A DNA stretch of 64,000 nucleotides, from the NCBI GenBank assembly GCA_003049485.1, contig PYST01000090.1, positions 1-64,000 on the forward strand. The letters are read 5' to 3'. Below are positions 33,256-44,303 of the stretch, piece after piece. Under the pieces are notes generated by a model. That model saw only the letters and a list, made by a program, of their open reading frames with translations. It made no database searches and was not told the DNA's origin. The number at the start of each line of letters is the position of its first letter. Within the stretch, counting starts at the first letter, position 1. The translations under genes were made by a program, and so were the position numbers. Source of the DNA: Ophioceras dolichostomum (Eukaryota > Ascomycota > Sordariomycetes > Magnaporthales > Ophioceraceae).

Positions 33256-34847
33256 TTACGCAGCCTCGACCTCCAGGACCGCGGGCGCCGCGATCGTCTT
33301 GCCCTTAAACGCCTCAAGTCCCTCACCACCCTGAGCGTGCGCATACTAGCATTAGCACGAGACACTTGCAATAAGGGGATAACGGGGAGACCAAGGGTAA
33401 AAAAAAACCAAAAAAACACGGAGGGTGCATCACTCACGTAGCTGATCAGCGGGGAGACCTCGACGCCGGCCGCCGCATCCTCGGCCGTGACGGTGGCGCC
33501 GGCGGCCTGGATCCACTTCTTGCCCTGCAGCATGATATCGCGCTTGCTGGTGTCCGGGTTGTCCTCGCCTGTGCCGCGCGCGTTCTTGAGCGGGGAGAAC
33601 TCGTCCTCGCGACGGACCTCCATGCAGGCGAACTTGTCGAGGCTGAGCATGGGGAAGACGTCGAAAACGAACTGCTCGAGCTTGATGCCGTTCGGCTTGG
33701 CCGGCTTGACCGTCTCGCCCGAGGCCAGGTCGACGTAGGGGATCTTCTTGCGCGCGACGTGGTGCGGCAGCTTGTGGGCCCACAGCGGGATCGAGTCGAG
33801 GAACGAGAAGCTGTAGTAGTGGTTGACGATGTTGGCGGCTCGGAACTTGAGCACGCCGCCCTCGAGCTTCGGGTCGACGGCCTCGGCCGTGGCGCTGTCG
33901 ATCTCGCTGTACTCGACTACGTCCGGCTTGCCGTTCTTGAGCAGGATCAGGCCGACGGACTCGGTCGCGTTGCGCTTGCGCACCACCTTGGTGGCGATGT
34001 CGACACTCTTGCCCGCCGCGAAGCCGATGAAGGCCGGGTCGGCCACCTTGACGAGGCAGTTGTCGACGCAGTAGGCGTGGATGTGCGCGATGCCCCGCCG
34101 CCGCATGTCGTCCAGCACGCCCGAGACCACCAGCGCCTGGTAGATGCCGCCGTTGCCGTCCGGCGCGACCGCCAGCTTGCCCTTGCCCTCGAGGAGGATC
34201 TTGCCCTCGTTCGAGATGCACGGCAGCACGCCCTGCTCGAAGAAGACGACGTTGTCGCTGCTCAGCCCGAAGTAGCTGTGCTTCTGGAAGAACTCCTCCG
34301 TCGGCCGCCGCGTGGGGCCGGACGTCATGACGTACCACGGCACCACCACGGCTTTCCCGTCGCCCTTCTTCGCCTGCGCCAGGCTCTGTATCTTGCGGAT
34401 CCGCTCGGCCTGGATCTGGAACAGGGACTTGGACGACGGCAGGCCGATGTCGTAGCAGCCTTTCGGTGCGGAGCTGCCCAGCCGTGTGCCCTGTCCTCCG
34501 GCCATCAGGACGACGGCCACCTTGCCCTCGCCAATGAGGTTGAGACCGGCATCATGCCACGCGGCTATGTCAGCGGCGTCGGATTCAAGGATGCTGGCGG
34601 ACGCGGAGTCGGGGAGCGGCTCGAGCGTGGGCTCCTTTCCGCCGTCGTCGGTCTTGGGCGGGTTCACAGCACGGTTAGTGATGGTGTTGATGTGCTCGGG
34701 GTCGATCTGGGACAGCTGCTGGAAGAGAGCGGCCTGCTCGTCGGTGCCGATCGAGTCGTAGAAGGTGAACACCTGCTCCTGGCCGGCCTTGGTGTACTTC
34801 TCCTTGAGCTGGGACAGCTGCTCCTTGGATGGCGGGGTAGCTGCCAT
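33256..34847 (-). CDS. UAP1: UDP-N-acetylglucosamine pyrophosphorylase
   Basis: Two exons: 34847-33438 and 33330-33256; 1485 nt, 494 aa (yeast Qri1 477 aa). It makes UDP-GlcNAc from UTP and GlcNAc-1-phosphate in the cytosol, the donor for chitin, N-glycans and GPI anchors. The nucleotide-binding motif LMAGGQGTRLG is at 114-124, followed by KGCYDIGLPS. Substrate-contact stretches such as VMTSGPT, FFEQGVLPC, APDGNGG and VDNCLVKVADP are present. The C-terminal exon encodes GGEGLEAFKGK and the short end seen in the family. Reading past the donor at 33437 would replace this end with unrelated sequence. PGM and glucose-1-phosphate uridylyltransferases lack this motif order. It is divergent from the uracil-DNA glycosylase gene. 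Confidence 0.96.
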
Positions 34848-35737
34848 TGTGGCGGGCAGTTTCGTAGCAGGCAGGGAGAGACACTGGGTCGGTCGGGAGC
34901 TTTCGATGAAGTGGGAGGTACGGTGGGGAGCGAAGGTGCGGTCAATTGAGTGAGTGTCTGCAGCAAGAAGAATGTTTGAACGGCAAGGAAGTTAAAATGG
35001 AAGAATGAGGACGAGGAGGGGTTTAACAAGAACCCCTGAGTCCTGTTAGGACCTAGCCGCAGGAGGTTGGCTGCTTGCAGGTCAGATCGAGACAGTTCAG
35101 CTGCCCCGCCAACCAGCCGCCACAGCTTCAGCGCTGACGTCGTTCCTGTACCCCCCGCCAAGCCACCTCCTATTGGATAATTGGGGCCGCTGGAGTCTGC
35201 CGTATTCAGTGGAGCCCACTCCAAGTCCTCGGAATCACTGTTAGAACTTGAGTAGTACCGTAGGACCGCAGGTGACACGACTTAATACGAGTCTTCACGA
35301 ATAGTACTGAGACCTGGTGGTATGGCCATGATATTTTGGTGACATGAGAAACTCTGCGACCTCTGAACCCCGGGGTGCGTGAATCTGGACCTCTCTGGAA
35401 GCTTCACTAAATTTCAGACCCTGCATCGACACCATGTCTGTGGCGTCAGGCAACGATTCAGCTCATTTCCGCGCAGCTCAGCCTGCAACCCTGCTTCTCA
35501 AGAGGCCTCAAATCCCAATGTGAATTGTGAATATATAAAAGGGAGAACCAGCCGAGTCGCACTCCTCGCCATTCCTAGCAATCAGACGTATCAATCGCCC
35601 TTCTACTCCTTCCTGCAGGAGAGCTTGAAAGAGTTTGACCTATCTCCCATCCAGCTGGTGTCCCTATAGATACCAAAAAACAAGCAATATTCCGCGTGCA
35701 CCATCGGCGATCCGCCATTGGTCAGCTGCGAGTGAGA
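34848..35737. promoter_or_regulatory. divergent promoter between UAP1 and the uracil-DNA glycosylase gene
   Basis: These 890 bp lie between two outward start codons and contain no gene. A TATA-like element for the rightward gene is at 35532-35540. Confidence 0.55.
35532..35540 (+). promoter_or_regulatory. candidate TATA box of the uracil-DNA glycosylase gene
   Basis: TATATAAAA followed by GGG lies 198 bp before the ATG at 35738. The match to the TATAWAAR consensus is good. Function is inferred from sequence and position. Confidence 0.45.
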
Positions 35738-36754
35738 ATGGCATCCGAGCCGAGCTCACCCAAACAAAGTCCGAGCTTCAAAGACAGGCTGCAGTTGGAC
35801 GCGTTCAGGTACAAAGATGCGGCCACGACAGCCCGCCGTAGCCCTCGGCTCATGGGCGCCGGCGGCGCACAGCCTGTATCATCGGCGGTGCTCTCACGCT
35901 CCACCACGTCGTCGTCGTCGGCCCGGGCCTCTTCGGTGAATCGCAAACGCAAAGGCGGCGACGGGGACCCAGGAGATTCGACTGCCGATGACGGGCCAGC
36001 ATCAGGGCGGGCTTCTCCAGCCGTGTCTACCAGCAGCAGCACCAAGCGAAAGAAGAGCAGCGGCTATGCGCCGCCCTCGACGTACGCGCACCTGCCCCTG
36101 CTGCCCGACGCCCTGGGACCCAACCTCCTCGTCCTCTTCGTGGGTCTCAACCCGGGCGTCGAGACGGCACGCACGGGTCACGCGTACGCGCACCCGTCGA
36201 ACCTCTTCTGGAAGCTCCTCCACAGCTCCGGCGTGACGACCCGGCTGTGCAGCCCCACGGAGGACGGCAAGATGCCGAAGCTGTTTTCTCTGGGGCTCAC
36301 CAACATCGTGTCGCGGCCCAGCCGCAACGGCGCCGAGCTGGCCAAGAGCGAGCTCGACGACGGCGTGGCCGTGCTGGAGCGCAAGGCGCGGCGGTGGCGG
36401 CCGGGTGCCGTCTGCATCGTCGGCAAGAGCATCTGGGAGAGCATCTGGCGCGTGCGCCACGGCCGCGCCATCAAGAAGGAGGAGTTCCGCTACGGCTGGC
36501 AGGACGAGGCGGAGAACATGGGCCGTCTGCCTGCGGAGGAGGACGAAGACGGGGACGAGGACTTAGGCGCGGTGGAAGAGGGCGTGGTGGCCAGCGACGA
36601 TTGGAACGGTGCCAAGGTGTTCGTCGGTTCGAGCACGAGCGGCCTCGCCGCCTCGCTTTCCAAGGAGGAGAAGGAGAGGATCTGGAGGGAGCTGGGAGTT
36701 TGGGTTGAGCAGCGCAGGGCTGAGAGGGCCGCCGCCGCCGCCAATGCACCCTAG
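35738..36754 (+). CDS. MUG/TDG-type (family 2) mismatch-specific uracil/thymine-DNA glycosylase
   Basis: Single exon, 338 aa. The family removes U or T opposite G, starting nuclear base-excision repair. A disordered N-terminus (1-110) contains basic patches RKRK and KRKK that could act as nuclear signals. Motif 1 is FVGLNPG with the catalytic Asn at 138, followed by HPSNLFWKLLHSSG (152-165), as in human TDG. The region LTNIVSRPS and the strand GAVCIVGKSIWE follow. Motif 2 is VGSSTSG (296-302), where TDG has a Pro-Ser-Ser-Ser stretch. An acidic insert (about 266-285) separates the two halves of the fold. The closest characterised relative is S. pombe Thp1. The ATG at 35738 is used because the frame extends upstream only with a GTG. 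Confidence 0.9.
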   Translation: MASEPSSPKQSPSFKDRLQLDAFRYKDAATTARRSPRLMGAGGAQPVSSAVLSRSTTSSSSARASSVNRKRKGGDGDPGDSTADDGPASGRASPAVSTSSSTKRKKSSGYAPPSTYAHLPLLPDALGPNLLVLFVGLNPGVETARTGHAYAHPSNLFWKLLHSSGVTTRLCSPTEDGKMPKLFSLGLTNIVSRPSRNGAELAKSELDDGVAVLERKARRWRPGAVCIVGKSIWESIWRVRHGRAIKKEEFRYGWQDEAENMGRLPAEEDEDGDEDLGAVEEGVVASDDWNGAKVFVGSSTSGLAASLSKEEKERIWRELGVWVEQRRAERAAAAANAP

Positions 36755-37422
36755 AAGAACGAGCTCCGATGGAGTTTGTTTGTCTGTGCGAGGCCTCAAC
36801 ACAGCCGTTTCCTCACACTGTTCAGGATCGATGTGAGATACGAATGGCTTTGCCGCCCCCACGAGCAGCGAATGTGCCCTAGAGCCAGCTGTGTACAGCA
36901 ACTGTCAGAGTCGAACGGTAGTCATTCTGTTTGTACATTTCATGCGGTAAACATCTCTCTCTCGTCACCCTTGCTGTATACATGTACCTATCCCGTCATT
37001 CCTTATCGACACCATTGTTCTCTAGGTAGATATGATTTGTATAGACTTGCATAGGAGAGAAGGTCGGAAGCAAAGCTCCCTGACCTGAGAGTAAAATATC
37101 AATCAACAAACAAGCCCTCCCGCAAGCAAGCAAGTGGTCACGCTCATCGGCAAAATGGTATCTCCCCAAACGCCGACTGTGATGACGAGTCTTTCCCCCC
37201 GGCCCTTCCGAAACTAGCGCTTGTGATAAGACAGCAGAAAGATATACAAGAAAGGATAAATAACGAAGAGAGAAAGAAAAAGGAAAAAAAATAAGCTACA
37301 GGATAAATCAAGATCTAAAAAAACGGAGGCATCAAAGGTATTCCCCAGTTCCATGCGTTTCTCATGGCGTCGTGTCATGGATCACCCCTATCAGGGTGGC
37401 TCAAGCGAGCGAGCCTTGAGTC
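36755..37422. other. convergent 3' flanks, no gene
   Basis: This lies between the stop codons of the glycosylase gene and the leftward Gly/Ser-rich gene. An A-rich patch at 37258-37325 is probably part of a 3' UTR. Nothing else is recognised. Confidence 0.5.
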
Positions 37423-38598
37423 TTAGATGAGCCAGACAGCCGCAGCAATAGTAGCCACGACGGGCCACCATCCGGCGCGCTGCAGCGCCAGAGCCAGCGT
37501 CGGCCCGGCGGCCGACTCGTCGTCGTCCTCGCCGCCGGCGGCGGTCGTGCCGTTGGGCAGGGTGCCGTTTAGCAGGATGGCCTCCGAGCCGTTGACGACG
37601 GCGAGGTTGACGAGCGTCTTGTTGAGCGCCGCGTACGAGCCGTTGCCGAGGACGTCGTCGATGAAGGTCGTGTTTGTGTTCTCGTCGCAACCGCAGACCT
37701 CGTACGGCTCGCAGCCGCAGATGATGTTGCGCGTCTGCGTCTGGTTCGAGGTGAGGTTGTGGTACGTGTGCGGGACGTGGTACGGGTACAGGTAGGGGGG
37801 GTAGTGCCAGACGCCCGGCCAGAAGGCCACCGCGGCGAGGCCGCCGACGAGGACGAAGGGCACAATGCCGCTGGGGCTGGCCAGGCCGGACCTGTAGGGC
37901 GTCTTCGAGCCGCCGCCGTAGAAGGAGCCCTTGCCGTACGCGGGGGAGGGGCCGCTGCCGGAGCGGGTCGCGCCGCCGGCGTTGGAGGTCGATGATGTCC
38001 TGCCGCTGTTGTGTGGTGATTCCGTCCCGGGTTAGAGTCGTGTGTCTGTATCGTTTGCCGCGCAAAGAAAAGACTATTCTGGGGTGGATAGATAGGTGGA
38101 AGGAAAGCCTACGAAGAAGAACGACCGCCCGAACTAGATCCACTCGATCCGCTGCTGGGAGATTTACCACCACTTCTGTACATCCATCTCTCTCAGTATG
38201 CACACACCACACAGATACAGAAACTCTCGCTCGTCCGCACTCCTCCATCTCACTCTTTCACTCTCGCTCTCATCAACACCCACAGCCAGGGTGTAGACAG
38301 TGGTCTGAGATAGGAAAGTTTCGAAACCGGAAGGTAGAAAAGTCGAGATATAGGGAAGAGGTCTAGATACTTACCCTCCGCTGCTGCCGCCACTGCTACC
38401 GCCGCTACTACCACCACCACCTCCACCTTTACCACCACCACCGCCTTTGCGCTTCCATAGCTCGTCGCCGGATTCTGATCTCGCGATGACGTCGGGGGTC
38501 TCGGAGGAGGACGAGGAGGAGGAGTCCGATATGGCCAGGGCGTTTACCGCCGACTGCGCCAGGAAAGATATCGCGACCAGGCACAACGAGGCCTTCAT
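37423..38598 (-). CDS. Gly/Ser-rich secreted protein, probable GPI anchor (DUF7732-like)
   Basis: Three exons: 38598-38375, 38175-38113 and 37999-37423; 864 nt, 287 aa. Residues 1-22 form a signal peptide (MKASLCLVAISFLAQSAVNA). Next come a Ser run, a KRKGGGGGKGGGGGG stretch and GGSSGGSS repeats to about residue 115. A conserved-looking segment with a hydrophobic stretch (IVPFVLVGGLAAVAF) and WHYPPYLYPY follows. The Cys motif CGCEPYEVCGC and several N-glycosylation sites come next, and the chain ends in a hydrophobic segment (WWPVVATIAAAVWLI) that looks like a GPI signal. I believe it matches a fungal family of unknown function catalogued as DUF7732, but the name is from memory. Likely location is the cell surface. 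All junctions are GT-AG and in phase. Confidence 0.78.
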
Positions 38599-40627
38599 GA
38601 TGGCGACTACTAGGAAATTCCTGCTTTCTTGCGCGCCTCTGCTTCAGGTAGTTGCAGGTCGCCGACAGGTGCCGAGTGTCGCAAAAGTAAATGCGTGGAC
38701 GGACGGTCAAGGAGAAGATGTAGGGTGTGGAGAGATAGAGAGGGACCGGGCGGTTTATATCCGTTTGACGCAGTGTATCCCGAGACGCATCGAACCGGAC
38801 GAAAGAGAGGGTGACCCTGTTTCTTTGTTCTTTTTTGGCGGGTCTGTCCCACGGCGACTAGGATGTTAGTTGGAAGTGTGGGAATCAGGGACCGGGGTTG
38901 TGCTGGCGTGCTGTCACTCCAGGCGATTTTTTCTTCCGAGATATTCCATATGGGTGGCGGATGTTTGCCCTCCAGTGCACGCGTTCCAGTCACTTTTTAG
39001 CGGGAGCGGTGCTGTCACGGTCAGAGCGATGGACAATAAGGTTACCTGGGGGTGTTACCAGTTGCACACGGGCAGTCCATGATGATTCCACCGGCTGCAT
39101 GTAGTCTAGATCTTGCAGCATGCATGCATACAGTGAGGCTGTGCCGGGCCTGCAGAGCACCCAAAACTCAAAACCGCAAACGGCGCGATGCCACAGACAG
39201 CCCAATCTCACGGCTTGGCTTCAGCACACTGAACGCCTCGCTTCCATGTCCAGTCACGGCGGGTGGCGGTGTGCTATCGCCAATATCACGGCCCGCCAAC
39301 CCTCCATCGATCGCTAGTGTGCTACCGTTCAACCGCCACCAAAATGACCCCGATGCCCATGAGAAAGCTGATGTCAAGCCGTGAGATCGACGCGACCCGA
39401 CGTTTAGTGACGTGTTAGGCACCTGAACTGACGCACAACGAACAAGCACACAAATTATGTCTTGCCACGAAATCCAACGTTGGTGTTTCTCTCCCTTCCC
39501 TTTCTTTATTTTTTTTTCTTCGTTTCTACGTGTCCCTCTTGTCATTCCTCTGTCCCTTTGTCATTGCCGGTCGCCTATCACTGCCTGTCCCAAATCAACA
39601 GTTGTAGAAAAAAAAAAGGAGGTCGAAAATATTATGATTAGGGTGGCGCAACACCTAGATTGATTCCAACACCGCTCACCAAGCAATTTGGCCGACCGTC
39701 TTGGCAGGCGGCACGGGGCAAGAAAGCTTCTCTGTCTGAGTGGGCTTGGCCATCCTCCACGGAGGCCTGCATTCCAGAGGCCAAACATGCCACGCTTGGC
39801 GCCTGAGGGACCTCGGAGCTGGGAGAACAGAACAGGCGAAAGCGAGATACGGGGGGAAGTATGACTCCGTTGTGCCATTGGAACTGCCCTGTAGCATATC
39901 AATCTGTGTGCTAGTCTGTCGTCTGCATCAGCCCCAAAGTGTAAGTCCCGTGAGTCTCTACAAGGACAAGTTCACTGCATTTCTCGCTTGTAGATGGCGG
40001 GTAGTATAGAGGACATGCTCCGTAATATGATGTGATACTTGGAGCAGCCAAGAGGTAAGACGCGAACACCGCCTTGTAAGTGTAAAAACTCATCGGTTGG
40101 CCCTGTGGTAGCCCCCAGTGCCGCGAGGCCCTGAAGCCACAATTCTCTGCCCTCCGTGTGCTATCAGTTGATACAAATCACGTGATTTGGAGTATGCTCT
40201 CAGTTTCGCTTGGTTGAGAATGCGGTGAAGAGACACGATGAGATCGCAGCTCTTGTCGTTTGCTTACTGAACTGGGCTGAAAAGCTGGTGTTTGATATAC
40301 CCATCAAAGTTGTCCGCGTAATGTGACGACAAATGTTGATCCTGTACTGAGCTATGGAAACCCCACTGTGAACGCTCCTGTGGGTTCACTGTCCAGGTGG
40401 CTTAGGAGTAGCTCCAGAACTCCCCCGCGAAGTCATGAGGAACTTGGACCGTGGCTCAGTTCTCTGTTCGCGAAATTCCCAACTTCCGTTCTCGGTCAAC
40501 TCGCATTCTCCCGAATGATACACCGACTTTGTGAGGCTTACCATTCGGCTGATTCCACCTCGTGAGATTGCGATCGCTAAGTCCGATTTGAGGCCACCCT
40601 GCGAACTACTGCAGCCATATCGCCATT
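38599..40627. other. divergent intergenic region, no recognised gene
   Basis: Two kilobases between outward start codons. It holds a TATA-like site for the leftward gene (38754-38759). Otherwise there are only short frames lacking domains. T/A-rich sequence occurs at 39500-39515 and 39607-39617. Confidence 0.5.
38754..38759 (-). promoter_or_regulatory. candidate TATA box of the Gly/Ser-rich gene
   Basis: The minus strand reads GATATAAACC, a TATAAA core 156 bp before the ATG at 38598. Position and orientation suit a TATA box; use is inferred. Confidence 0.4.
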
Positions 40628-42082
40628 ATGGACAACAAAGGTCCATCAGACTCGGATCGAAGTTTACTGGACCGTTTGAATGCTCTCAGGGCTAGCACAG
40701 TGACACTAGATCCCCCTTCAAAGTACCTACAACCTACACCTCCAGCCCCTCCCCTCGCAATGCCGACTCATGTCATCATAGATTCAGGGGCTAAGTTACC
40801 CTGAAGCTCTCTAGGTCCACCTGCTGCCTCTCCCCTTTCGGTCGTTGCTCCGGAAGGCCCAACTCAGTCTGTGGGTGATGCCCTGTCGGCCAGACTCCGG
40901 GCTCTCCGCAACCGTTCGGATGGGGAGCAGTCGGCTAGTGGCGACAAGTCACCGCCGTCCTTGGCAGCAACAGCCGGTACACAGCCTTCCTGCACTGCTA
41001 CTCCTCGAGACGGGACCAGGCTTGAGACGGGTGCAACATCACCATCGACCAAGGCTACCCACGATGAAGTAGAAAAAGTCGACGACGACGATGATGGTAA
41101 CGATGACCTCCTTAATGACTTGTACCTACCAGACGAAGACGCCATGGACGAGTTTCTGGAGTTCCTGAAACGAGACGACGAAGAGGCATGGGGAAGAGGA
41201 GGAGGAGGAGGAGGAGGGGGAAATGCGGCGCAGTTGCGAAGTATAGATCCGGAAGAGGAATCTCGGCGCGTGGCAGACCTGCTGGAGAGCATCAAAAGCG
41301 GCAAGCTGGTTCCCCCACCGGCCGATATCATTGCGGGAGACGCAGATGATGCCAAGCGACCGGATTCCGATAATTCCGATGGGGAGGAGATGTCGCGCCA
41401 GGTCGAGGACATCCTTTCAAAGGCCCTCGACGAGGCGAGCTCAGAAAGAGAGAAGAAGGAGGAACCCGGCGACCCAGAAGGGCAGGAGCGGACGTCCTCT
41501 TCCAGCCAACATGCAGATGAACGCAACGATGTTCTGGTGCCAGATAAGAAGGGCGCAGCGCCCAAGAAACAACAAGACGTGGAGGATGGGAACAAGTCCG
41601 ACCTGGAGGCCTCCGACCCCTTTTCCCTTCCCAGCGTCCCGTCGGCCCTCGTGGACCCAATACCATCGCAACGCGGGGAAGGCAAGGGCGAGGGCGAAGG
41701 AGAGGGCGCAAAGACGCGAAAGTCACTCGACTTTGAAAGCGACATCAGCAGCCGCCTCGCTGCGCTCAAGGGGCTCGGGACGGCTCCGGCGACCGACGAG
41801 TGGGGGCTGCCGTCCGCGCCGACTTTTCGACCAGAAGATCGCTCACTGGCTAAGAAGTCCAGCGGCGGCGGTGCTGGTGTTGGCGGAGTGAAAAAGAGAG
41901 TCGGCTACACCGACGAAGACGTGGAGACGTGGTGCATCGTCTGCTTGGAGGATGCCACAGTGAGATGTGTGGACTGTGACGATGATGTCTACTGCGAGAG
42001 CTGTTGGCGGGCCATGCACGTCGGTCCTTCGGCTGGCTACGACGAGAGAGGTCACAAGAGGGTCAAGTTCGTGCGGAGGTGA
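40628..42082 (+). CDS. ANCHR/ZFYVE19-like protein with C-terminal B-box-type zinc domain
   Basis: Two exons fit: 40628-40722 and 40807-42082; 1371 nt, 456 aa. The 84-bp intron uses a GTACCT donor and a weaker AAG acceptor. That acceptor keeps the phase, whereas the nearby TAG acceptor does not. The N-terminus has a LLDRLNALR motif and a second ALSARLRALR motif after the junction, like the paired helices of abscission/NoCut checkpoint regulator ANCHR. The middle is acidic and disordered, with DDDDDGNDD, a Gly run and repeats of EGEGEGEG. The last 50 residues form a Cys/His cluster (WCIVCLEDATVRCVDC...YCESCW...H...H) typical of a B-box-like zinc fold. By analogy it may bind ESCRT-III or Vps4 at division sites; the fungal role is not established. 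The N-terminal exon is less certain than the rest. Confidence 0.72.
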
Positions 42083-42518
42083 GGATAATGAGAAGCACCG
42101 TTGAGTCCAAAAGGCCATCATATGAAAACCGAATGCAGGCATAGAAGTTAAGTGTATAGACACTACTACCAATCTGGATATGAAAATGAAACCCATCGCA
42201 TGTCACCGTTTCCAGCGAAGAGAGCCCAATCCCTATCAATGTCAAAAAACCAAGACATACTGACATGTCCCCCTTGAAGCCCGAGCATTTTGCGAGCTGG
42301 TCGAAAAGCCCCTTTTTGTTGCCGAGACCCACCTTAATACACTTTCTCTGCTGATGATGATAGAACAATCCCCCAAAACAAGCACCCTAGAGAGACAAAT
42401 TGCTTTTTTCAAAGGCAAAAATGTTACGAATAGTAAAAACATCGAATGCTCAAGCCAAGTATGGCGACGAGCCTTCCTTGCTCGTTCCCCTTGAGATAAT
42501 GAATGGCAAGAAACAATA
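42083..42518. other. convergent 3' flanks, no gene
   Basis: These 436 bp separate two facing stop codons (ANCHR-like and LMBD1-like genes) and hold their 3' UTRs. Nothing else is seen. Confidence 0.5.
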
Positions 42519-44303
42519 TTAAGCCGCTCCGGTGCCGTTCCCCGCACCGTTCGTCGACCCCGTATTCCTCGCCCGGCCCGTGATGTCCTGCCACGTGGCG
42601 CCGAACCTCCGCCCCGTGCTGGCCAGCAGGCCCTCCTCCTCGTCCACCTCGGCCTCCTCGTCGAGCTCGCTGACGTTCAGCTTAGGAGTGCGGAACAGCG
42701 ACGTGACGAAGACCAGGAGGAAGACGGCGAGGAAGGCCGCCTGCGCCCAGAAGTCGATAGCGCCGAACACGGGCCAGTTCAGCGTGACGCGGTTGAGGAA
42801 GGTCGACATCACGGTCGGGGTGCACACGTCCTTGGCGGCGGGCTCGGTGGCCGCCTCGGAGCAGGGCACCACCATGTCCGTGTGGTTGGAGCAGTCGGGC
42901 TGCTGGCCCTTGTGGGCGGGCTCGGCGAGGCAGAACGTCTGGGTGCCGAACGTGGAGTACTGCGGCGCCACCATCATGGCGATGGAGTAGTTGATGGCGA
43001 GCACCATGAGCGCCAGCATGACGGTGGCGATCAGGATGGCCTGCGGGGCGGTGCGGCCGCGGCGGACCTGGAAGATCTGCACCCACAGGAAGCGGATGCC
43101 GACGGAGGCGAGCCCAGACACGGAGCTGCTGAAGAAGAAGAGCACAAGGAACGCCATCAGGACGTAGTCGACGGGGAACGCCTTGGCGCACTGGAGGAAG
43201 AGCCAGTTCACCGGCTGGAAGACGTTGACGTGCCCGAGGATGTAGCCGCAGTGGCCCTTGCAGAGCGAGTTGGCAGCCTTGTCGATCAGCGTGATGAGCA
43301 TGGAGGCCCAGACAAGCAGCGCCACCATGAGCAACAGCACGCCGCCGAGCAGCTTAAGCGGCCGGAGCACTGCACAAACCTTGGTCCAGGCGCGGAAGAT
43401 CAAGCTGCGGCCGTCGCCCTGAGCCTCAGACGCCAGGCGCGCGCGGCGCACGAGAGTGCGCTCCTCACGCACCAGCGCCTCGAGCTCGCGACGATCTTTG
43501 TTAGACATCCCCTCCAGCCGGCCCGAGTTGCGGAGCTCGAGATAGCGCTGCCGCTCGCGATTGCGCTCCAGCGCCGACGCCGTCGTCTCCGACAGCTGCG
43601 GGGCCGAGATGGACGGCGCCGACTTGATGAACGAGATGGGGAGCAGCGCCAGGCCGGCGCCGGTGTATAGCACATAGAGCAAGGTGCCCAGGCACACGAG
43701 GAGGCCGACGGAGAAGGTCAGGGCCTTCTCGCCCTTGTTCGCGGCCAGGAGCCGCTTGAAGTAGTCGAGGTCGAGGTGGCCGCCGCCGCCACCCTTCTGG
43801 CTACCGGCCGCGGGGACGAAGAAGCCGACCAGGAAGAGGATGACGACCAGCAAGATGAAGATGGTGGTGTACTTGAACGCGCCCCACAGGCGGCTGGCCA
43901 GCGGGCGGTCCCCCTCCTCCTCCTCGACCTCGTCGTACTCCTCGTACCAGAAGTACGTGAAGGGGATGACGAGCAGGCAAAGGACGGCGTCGAAGCTGTA
44001 CAGCGAGTAGTAGACGATCTTGAGCGACAGCAGGATGTTCGCGACGTGCTCGGGGGTGGCCCACTCCTTCTTCGCGCCCAGGGCGGTCGAGGTGGTCGCG
44101 GATACGAGGGCGATGTCGACGGGCAGGAGGAAGACGGTGGCGAGGAGTGACGTCAGGCTGAGCACGGCGACGGTGGTGACGACGGCGGATCGCTCCCGGG
44201 AGGCTTGCCAGGTGAAGGTGGTGATCGTCGCGGCGAAGAGGGCCAGCACTACGGCGACGGCGTAGGCGATCCATATGAGACTCGTCTGTAGATAGGCAGC
44301 CAT
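42519..44303 (-). CDS. LMBR1-domain membrane protein, LMBD1-type (putative lysosomal cobalamin transporter)
   Basis: Single exon, 594 aa. In animals LMBD1 works with ABCD4 to export cobalamin from lysosomes. The protein has about nine membrane helices: two near residues 10-65, others near 95-120, 145-170, 200-230, 315-340, 370-400 and 420-445, and a last one near 520-545. A charged, coiled cytosolic segment (SALERNRERQRYLELRNSGRLEG) sits in the middle, as in LMBR1-domain proteins. A Cys-containing loop near 455-505 probably faces the lumen. The tail LNVSELDEEAEVDEEEG is acidic, with a possible LL sorting motif (GLLAS). Fungi mostly lack cobalamin-dependent enzymes, so the annotated function may not apply. 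It is divergent from CFT1. Confidence 0.88.
   Translation of the reverse strand: MAAYLQTSLIWIAYAVAVVLALFAATITTFTWQASRERSAVVTTVAVLSLTSLLATVFLLPVDIALVSATTSTALGAKKEWATPEHVANILLSLKIVYYSLYSFDAVLCLLVIPFTYFWYEEYDEVEEEEGDRPLASRLWGAFKYTTIFILLVVILFLVGFFVPAAGSQKGGGGGHLDLDYFKRLLAANKGEKALTFSVGLLVCLGTLLYVLYTGAGLALLPISFIKSAPSISAPQLSETTASALERNRERQRYLELRNSGRLEGMSNKDRRELEALVREERTLVRRARLASEAQGDGRSLIFRAWTKVCAVLRPLKLLGGVLLLMVALLVWASMLITLIDKAANSLCKGHCGYILGHVNVFQPVNWLFLQCAKAFPVDYVLMAFLVLFFFSSSVSGLASVGIRFLWVQIFQVRRGRTAPQAILIATVMLALMVLAINYSIAMMVAPQYSTFGTQTFCLAEPAHKGQQPDCSNHTDMVVPCSEAATEPAAKDVCTPTVMSTFLNRVTLNWPVFGAIDFWAQAAFLAVFLLVFVTSLFRTPKLNVSELDEEAEVDEEEGLLASTGRRFGATWQDITGRARNTGSTNGAGNGTGAA

Noticed and set aside
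33759..34949. 396-codon frame on the + strand opposite UAP1
   Set aside because: Antisense shadow of the UAP1 exon, no family resemblance.
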